This document shows, piece after piece, positions 6,666-10,026 of a stretch of 10,026 nt of DNA. The stretch is taken from NCBI GenBank assembly GCA_012515725.1, contig JAAYXU010000135.1, forward strand, positions 1 through 10,026, in the 5' to 3' direction. Under the pieces are notes generated by a model that was not told the DNA's origin, did no database searches, and was given only the letters and a program-made list of their open reading frames with translations. A program made the position numbers and the translations under genes. Position 1 is the stretch's first letter, and each line of letters starts with the position of its first letter. Source of the DNA: Clostridiales bacterium. Its GTDB lineage: Bacteria; Bacillota; Clostridia; Christensenellales; UMGS416.

Positions 6666-7685
6666 TTAACGCGTGTCCCAGCCTGTCAGTGCCAGGAATG
6701 CGGGCCATCCCTGCTCGGGGTAAAAGCGGTGTCCCCCTTCCCCGATGACGAGACGGCAGGCGTCGGGGGCTCCGGCCGCCGCATACAGCGTCCGGATGCG
6801 GTCGAATGCCTCGCGCACGCCATCCAGCGGGAATATCTCGTCGTCCCGACCGGCCACCACCACGAGCGGACGGGGCGCGATAAGGCCCGCCAGGTCGGCC
6901 ATCTCGAACCAGCGCAGCACGCCGGGGATGTGCTGGTCCATGCAGTGGCGGATGACCGCGATGGACTTGCGGTACGTGCATATGGAGCACGACGGCATGA
7001 CCGCGCCGATGCGGGGCTCCAGGCACGCGGTGCACCAGGAGGCGGTTCCGCCGCCCGAGTTGCCCATGATCCCCACCCGAGTCGTATCTACCTCCGGAAA
7101 ATGCCGCTCCACCGCGTCCAGCGCGCGGCTCACGTCCCAGGCTCTTCCCGCCAGGGCGGAGCGTCCCAGCATGAGCTCCGTCATGGAGGGGACCCAGCAC
7201 TCGGGCCCGGGAACGCCCGGATGCTCGCTGCGCTCACCGAAATACCGCTGCTCGAGACACAGCGCTGCCAAGCCCAGGCGCACCGCCTGTACGCCGAAAT
7301 CCCGGCCTCCTGCGATCGATTCCTCGTCGCCGGGGAACCGGGGCGATCCAAGGGAAATATGCATTCCTGTGCTGTGGCCCTGCAGGCATACGATCAGCGG
7401 TGGATTAGCCGCCCCATTGGGAAGCAACAGATGGCAGGGCATATCGAAGCGCTCCTCCACCGTGATCACGAAACGGATCTCGGTATATCCCTCCCGCCTG
7501 CTCTGCCTCTCGACTCTGAAGTTCGGATCGACCATCCGGTACCCGTCTGTGCCCAGCAGCTCGCGGAGCTTACATGCCGCTCGCGTACGCCAGGCCGCGA
7601 TGTCTTCCCCCTCACGATAGGCGAGCGCCGGCGCTGTCTGCTCCATCATGAACTGAAGTTGCGACATCGGATTCATTCTGTCCAT
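6666..7685 (-). CDS. Alpha/beta hydrolase family esterase/acyl hydrolase, substrate unknown
   Basis: This 339-residue protein has the alpha/beta-hydrolase catalytic set. The nucleophile elbow is GNSGGG with Ser 210. The probable acid is D282 in GRDDEIFP, and the probable base is H319 in GEGGHRF. An oxyanion-side motif LQGHSTG lies at about 101-107. The N-terminal 90 residues form an extension before the core, with a beta-rich stretch (about 67-90) as in the acetyl-xylan-esterase-like and dienelactone-hydrolase-like families. No signal peptide is visible, so it is probably cytoplasmic. ATG 7685 has a good SD (AAGGGGAG, five bases upstream). It is the last gene before the greA promoter and follows glpP after 107 bases. 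The substrate could be a carbohydrate ester or another small ester; nothing here decides. Confidence 0.85.
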   Translation of the reverse strand: MDRMNPMSQLQFMMEQTAPALAYREGEDIAAWRTRAACKLRELLGTDGYRMVDPNFRVERQSRREGYTEIRFVITVEERFDMPCHLLLPNGAANPPLIVCLQGHSTGMHISLGSPRFPGDEESIAGGRDFGVQAVRLGLAALCLEQRYFGERSEHPGVPGPECWVPSMTELMLGRSALAGRAWDVSRALDAVERHFPEVDTTRVGIMGNSGGGTASWCTACLEPRIGAVMPSCSICTYRKSIAVIRHCMDQHIPGVLRWFEMADLAGLIAPRPLVVVAGRDDEIFPLDGVREAFDRIRTLYAAAGAPDACRLVIGEGGHRFYPEQGWPAFLALTGWDTR

Positions 7686-7726
7686 AACGGCTCCCCTTAT
7701 TCATTTATGTATACTGTCAGTTCGAC

Positions 7727-7786
7727 GCGATACGCCGCGAATCCTTTAAGAAAAGCTCTTTTATCGCTGCCTTTACCGCCGCGATA
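7727..7786 (-). repeat. TATCGC/GCGATA inverted repeats between glpP and the hydrolase
   Basis: Read on the minus strand, TATCGC (7786-7781) pairs with GCGATA (7767-7762). The helix extends through one G-A mismatch to two more GC pairs, leaving a seven-base loop GGTAAAG. A second TATCGC lies downstream at 7732-7727 and could pair with the same GCGATA, so two folds are mutually exclusive. No U-run follows, so it is not a standard terminator. The sequence is visible; any switching role is inference. Confidence 0.4.
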
Positions 7787-7792
7787 CCTTGA

Positions 7793-8368
7793 TCAGATGC
7801 TGATACCGTCCGGCTCCGCGGACCAAAGCGTGCGCTCGCTCGTGGACACTGCGGCTGCGCCCGCCTCGAGCGCCAGGCGCGCCTCCCCGCGGGTCGTGAC
7901 CATGCCACCGGCTATGCCGGGCACGCAGGTCTGCGTCCTGAAGTATGCGATGGCCTTAGGTATCACGCCGGGCATGAGCTCGATGAAATCGGGCGGGTCG
8001 CGGTCGATGGCGCGCACGCCTGTCGCCATCGACGCAGAGTCCAGCATAAAAAGGCGCTGCACCGTGACAAGCCCCTCCCGCGTCGCCGCTCGCAGCACGG
8101 GCCGATGCGTGGACAGGAGCCCGTCGGGGCGCAGTGTCCGCGCAATGAACTCCACCGCCGCGTCGCTGCGTCCCAGTCCGTCAATGAGGTCGGCGTGCAG
8201 CAGCACACGCTTGCCCGCCTCGCGTAGCACGCCGATGAGCACCGGTATCTCCCGCAGGGTTCCGCCCAGCACAAATACCACATCAAGCTGCGCGTCGGCT
8301 GCCGCGCAGGCGCCGTCGTAGTCTTTTATTGCTGCGATGACAGGATTCCTTTTCCAGCAGCCCAGCAT
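7793..8368 (-). CDS. glpP: Glycerol-3-phosphate-responsive antiterminator (GlpP family)
   Basis: GlpP proteins are TIM-barrel-like RNA-binding regulators that, with glycerol-3-phosphate, let RNA polymerase pass terminators ahead of glycerol-use genes. The 191-residue product shows family landmarks in order: NPVIAAIKD (8-16), DVVFVLGG (29-36), VLLHADLIDGLG (55-66), DGLLSTH (82-88), VQRLFMLDSAS (103-113), DFIELMPGVIPKAI (127-140) and PGIAGGMVTT (150-159). I chose ATG 8368 because relatives start only a few residues before NPIIAAIKD and AGGA lies about five bases upstream; GTG 8389 or 8386 would add six or seven residues and cannot be excluded. Unlike Bacillus glpP, no glpF, glpK or glpD is in the window. 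It follows mgsA, whose substrate DHAP is one redox step from glycerol-3-phosphate. Confidence 0.9.
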   Translation of the reverse strand: MLGCWKRNPVIAAIKDYDGACAAADAQLDVVFVLGGTLREIPVLIGVLREAGKRVLLHADLIDGLGRSDAAVEFIARTLRPDGLLSTHRPVLRAATREGLVTVQRLFMLDSASMATGVRAIDRDPPDFIELMPGVIPKAIAYFRTQTCVPGIAGGMVTTRGEARLALEAGAAAVSTSERTLWSAEPDGISI

Positions 8369-8463
8369 AGCTGTCCTGATGCTCACCACCCCTTTACTAG
8401 CATGGACTCCGCGCTACCATGTACGCGTTCCGGTTGATGGATGGAACTCTGCGTCGTCCGCCG

Positions 8464-8886
8464 CTAATACGCTGCGTCCGCTTCCTCGGGCGGATTGACG
8501 ATGAGCCGCCAGTCGAGGTCGCCCCGATCCAGAGCCTTAATGAGCGCTTCCGCGGTGGCAAGGTTCGTGGCCAGCGGTATGTTATGCACGTCGCAGAGCC
8601 GCAGAAGCGCCGATATATCGGGCTCGTGAGGCTGGCTCGTCAGCGGATCGCGCAGAAATATGACCAGATCGATTCGGTTATACGCAACGCGGGAGCCGAT
8701 CTGCTGATCGCCGCCCATCGGCCCTGAAAGAAACCGATGTACCGGGAGCCCGGTCGCCTCGGCGATAAGCCCCCCGGTTGTCCCCGTAGCGCAGAGGTGG
8801 TTTTTTTCTAGTACCCACTGATAGGCGATGCAGAAATTGACCATGTCTTCCTTCTTGCGGTCGTGCGCGATGAGCGCAATATTCAT
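8464..8886 (-). CDS. mgsA: Methylglyoxal synthase
   Basis: This cytoplasmic enzyme converts dihydroxyacetone phosphate to methylglyoxal and phosphate, a bypass used when phosphorylated sugars accumulate. The 140 residues match the family: [13 protein letters not shown] at the start (H8, D9), phosphate-binding TGTTGG (34-39), [11 protein letters not shown] (54-64) with D60 at the catalytic-base position (D71 in E. coli), D80, H87 and D90 in [12 protein letters not shown], and [11 protein letters not shown] near the end. The reading frame stays open to 9135, but the family start and a strong SD (GGAGGGGGAG) place the start at ATG 8886, which overlaps the rodA stop as ATGA. The rodA-mgsA coupling is common in Clostridia. 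The last residues (about 133-140, EEADAAY) are a short acidic tail. Confidence 0.96.
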   Translation of the reverse strand: MNIALIAHDRKKEDMVNFCIAYQWVLEKNHLCATGTTGGLIAEATGLPVHRFLSGPMGGDQQIGSRVAYNRIDLVIFLRDPLTSQPHEPDISALLRLCDVHNIPLATNLATAEALIKALDRGDLDWRLIVNPPEEADAAY

Positions 8887-10026
8887 AGCTCCCCCTCCGC
8901 GATCGCAAACATATTCCGCCTTCGTCGCATACCGATGCCCAGAACAAGCCCGATAGCGATCATGTTCGTCCACATATTGCTCCCCCCATAACTGATAAAA
9001 GGCAGCGGGATGCCCGTTACCGGCATTATGCCGATCGTCATCCCTATATTCTGAAATATATGGAACATCATCATCGCCATGACCCCGATGATGATATAGC
9101 TGCCAAAAGCGTCGTATGCCTGGCGCGAAAGCCAAAGCAGACGGAATATGAGCAGCGTATACAGCGCTACTACCGTCAGCGTGCCTATGAGTCCCAGCGT
9201 TTCGCCGGTCACAGAAAATATAAAATCGGTGTGGCTATACGGTATGTAGTCGAGCTGTGTCAGCGATTCCTTGTTGAAAAAGCCTTTCCCGGTTATCTGT
9301 CCAGATCCCACCGCCATCTTGGACTGTACCACGTTATAGCCCGCGCCCCAGGGATCCAGATCAGGATTGAGGAATGTTAAAAAGCGCTTCTTCTGTATGT
9401 TGCTCATGACATACTTCCACAGCGGTATCATCGACGCGACGCCCGACACCGTCAGAGCGCTCATGATCCACAGCCGTGTGCCCGACGCGAAAAGCATGAT
9501 GGCGGTAATAAACACATATACCATTGCCGTACCGTAGTCGGGCTGGAGCATTATGAGTACGAGCGGAATCATCACGTGGAGCAGTACCGGTAAAAGCTCA
9601 CGCAGTGTGGTCACGCCGTTCTTATAGCGCGACAGCTGCTTAGCCAGCGTGATTATGATGGCGAGCTTGGCTATCTCCGAGGGCTGGAATGCGCGCTCAC
9701 CCAGCGTGAACCAGGACTGCGCGTTATTACGCACGGTTCCAAGTATCAGCACCGCTGCCAGCAGCGCTATATTGGCCCAGTAGATGAGGGGCGACAAGCG
9801 GCCATATACTTCGTAGTCGAACATCAGGACGACTGCGACCAGCCCGATACCCAGCACGAACCAGAGCCCGTTGAGCAGCGTGGGTTTCAGGTTCATGCTG
9901 GTGATAACCTCCAGCCAGCCGGAGCCCTCCTCCGCGATGGGCTTACCGGTCGCGTTGGCTATCATTAGAATACCTATCGCCACCAGCGCCAGCACCAGTA
10001 TCGCGACGGGCCAATCAAAATATTTC
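8883..10026 (-). CDS. rodA: Peptidoglycan glycosyltransferase RodA (SEDS family), 5' end outside window
   Basis: RodA is the multi-pass membrane glycosyltransferase that polymerises lipid II during cell elongation, working with a class B PBP. About 380 residues are visible. The frame runs to the right edge through residues reading [18 protein letters not shown], a typical first membrane segment of RodA, so the GTG at 9995 is not the real start. Conserved SEDS blocks are [68 protein letters not shown] (the Asp of TDF is the residue required for polymerase activity in studied RodA proteins) and [16 protein letters not shown]. Many hydrophobic stretches agree with about ten membrane helices. The long loop before SHTDF favours RodA over FtsW, but that split is not absolute. 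The stop overlaps the mgsA start. Confidence 0.93.
   Translation of the reverse strand, partial: KYFDWPVAILVLALVAIGILMIANATGKPIAEEGSGWLEVITSMNLKPTLLNGLWFVLGIGLVAVVLMFDYEVYGRLSPLIYWANIALLAAVLILGTVRNNAQSWFTLGERAFQPSEIAKLAIIITLAKQLSRYKNGVTTLRELLPVLLHVMIPLVLIMLQPDYGTAMVYVFITAIMLFASGTRLWIMSALTVSGVASMIPLWKYVMSNIQKKRFLTFLNPDLDPWGAGYNVVQSKMAVGSGQITGKGFFNKESLTQLDYIPYSHTDFIFSVTGETLGLIGTLTVVALYTLLIFRLLWLSRQAYDAFGSYIIIGVMAMMMFHIFQNIGMTIGIMPVTGIPLPFISYGGSNMWTNMIAIGLVLGIGMRRRRNMFAIAEGEL

Noticed and set aside
6504..8321. 605-codon open frame on the plus strand
   Set aside because: It lies opposite the hydrolase and glpP, whose motifs are clear. Its translation is low-complexity and unlike any family, as expected for an antisense shadow in GC-rich DNA.
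8464..9135. Longer 223-residue version of the mgsA frame
   Set aside because: The extra N-terminal part is a shadow of rodA. The family start and a strong SD place the start at 8886.
9995..10026. GTG 9995 as the rodA start
   Set aside because: The frame stays open to the edge and encodes a typical RodA first membrane segment before this codon, so the start lies outside the window.

Overview
The window is a compact, GC-rich piece of bacterial chromosome in which every gene I can support lies on the minus strand, so transcription runs from right to left. The organism looks like a member of the Bacillota, probably a GC-rich Clostridia lineage. The evidence is the order decarboxylase - HAD phosphatase - tmk - darA(yaaQ) - holB, which resembles the yaaO-tmk-yaaQ-(yaaR)-holB cluster of Bacillus, the adjacent rodA-mgsA pair typical of clostridia, a GlpP-type antiterminator, and a class II lysyl-tRNA synthetase. 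I cannot name a genus.

In transcription order there are three blocks. Block A (about 10026-6666) holds rodA (its start lies outside the window), mgsA (methylglyoxal synthase), a GlpP-family glycerol-3-phosphate-responsive antiterminator and an uncharacterised alpha/beta hydrolase. rodA and mgsA overlap by four bases. Spacers of 74-107 bases, with no clear terminator, separate the other genes. Block B starts at a perfect consensus housekeeping promoter (TTGACA-17-TATAAT, 6633-6605), followed by a leader of about 147 bases. It then runs greA, lysS, a membrane-anchored protein of unknown function, a short PLP-dependent Orn/Lys/Arg-decarboxylase-family protein, a HAD phosphatase and tmk. Three of these junctions are four-base ATGA overlaps, so the block reads as one translationally coupled operon. 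Block C is darA (cyclic-di-AMP-binding PII-like protein) and holB (DNA polymerase III delta prime, 3' end cut by the left edge). A second promoter buried in the 3' end of tmk probably drives it in addition to read-through.

The genes serve cell-wall elongation (RodA), triose-phosphate and glycerol overflow (MgsA, GlpP), transcript elongation (GreA), translation (LysRS), dTMP phosphorylation (Tmk), second-messenger sensing (DarA) and clamp loading (HolB). I see no mobile element, CRISPR array, rRNA, tRNA, defence locus or clearly new multi-gene system. The points most worth checking are unusual substitutions in the lysine-binding part of the LysRS, a mgsA-glpP-hydrolase neighbourhood with a possible alternative RNA structure between glpP and the hydrolase, the orphan solute-binding-like membrane protein, and the structured greA leader. 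There is no gene-free stretch longer than 300 bases. The longest is 6452-6665, which holds the promoter and leader.
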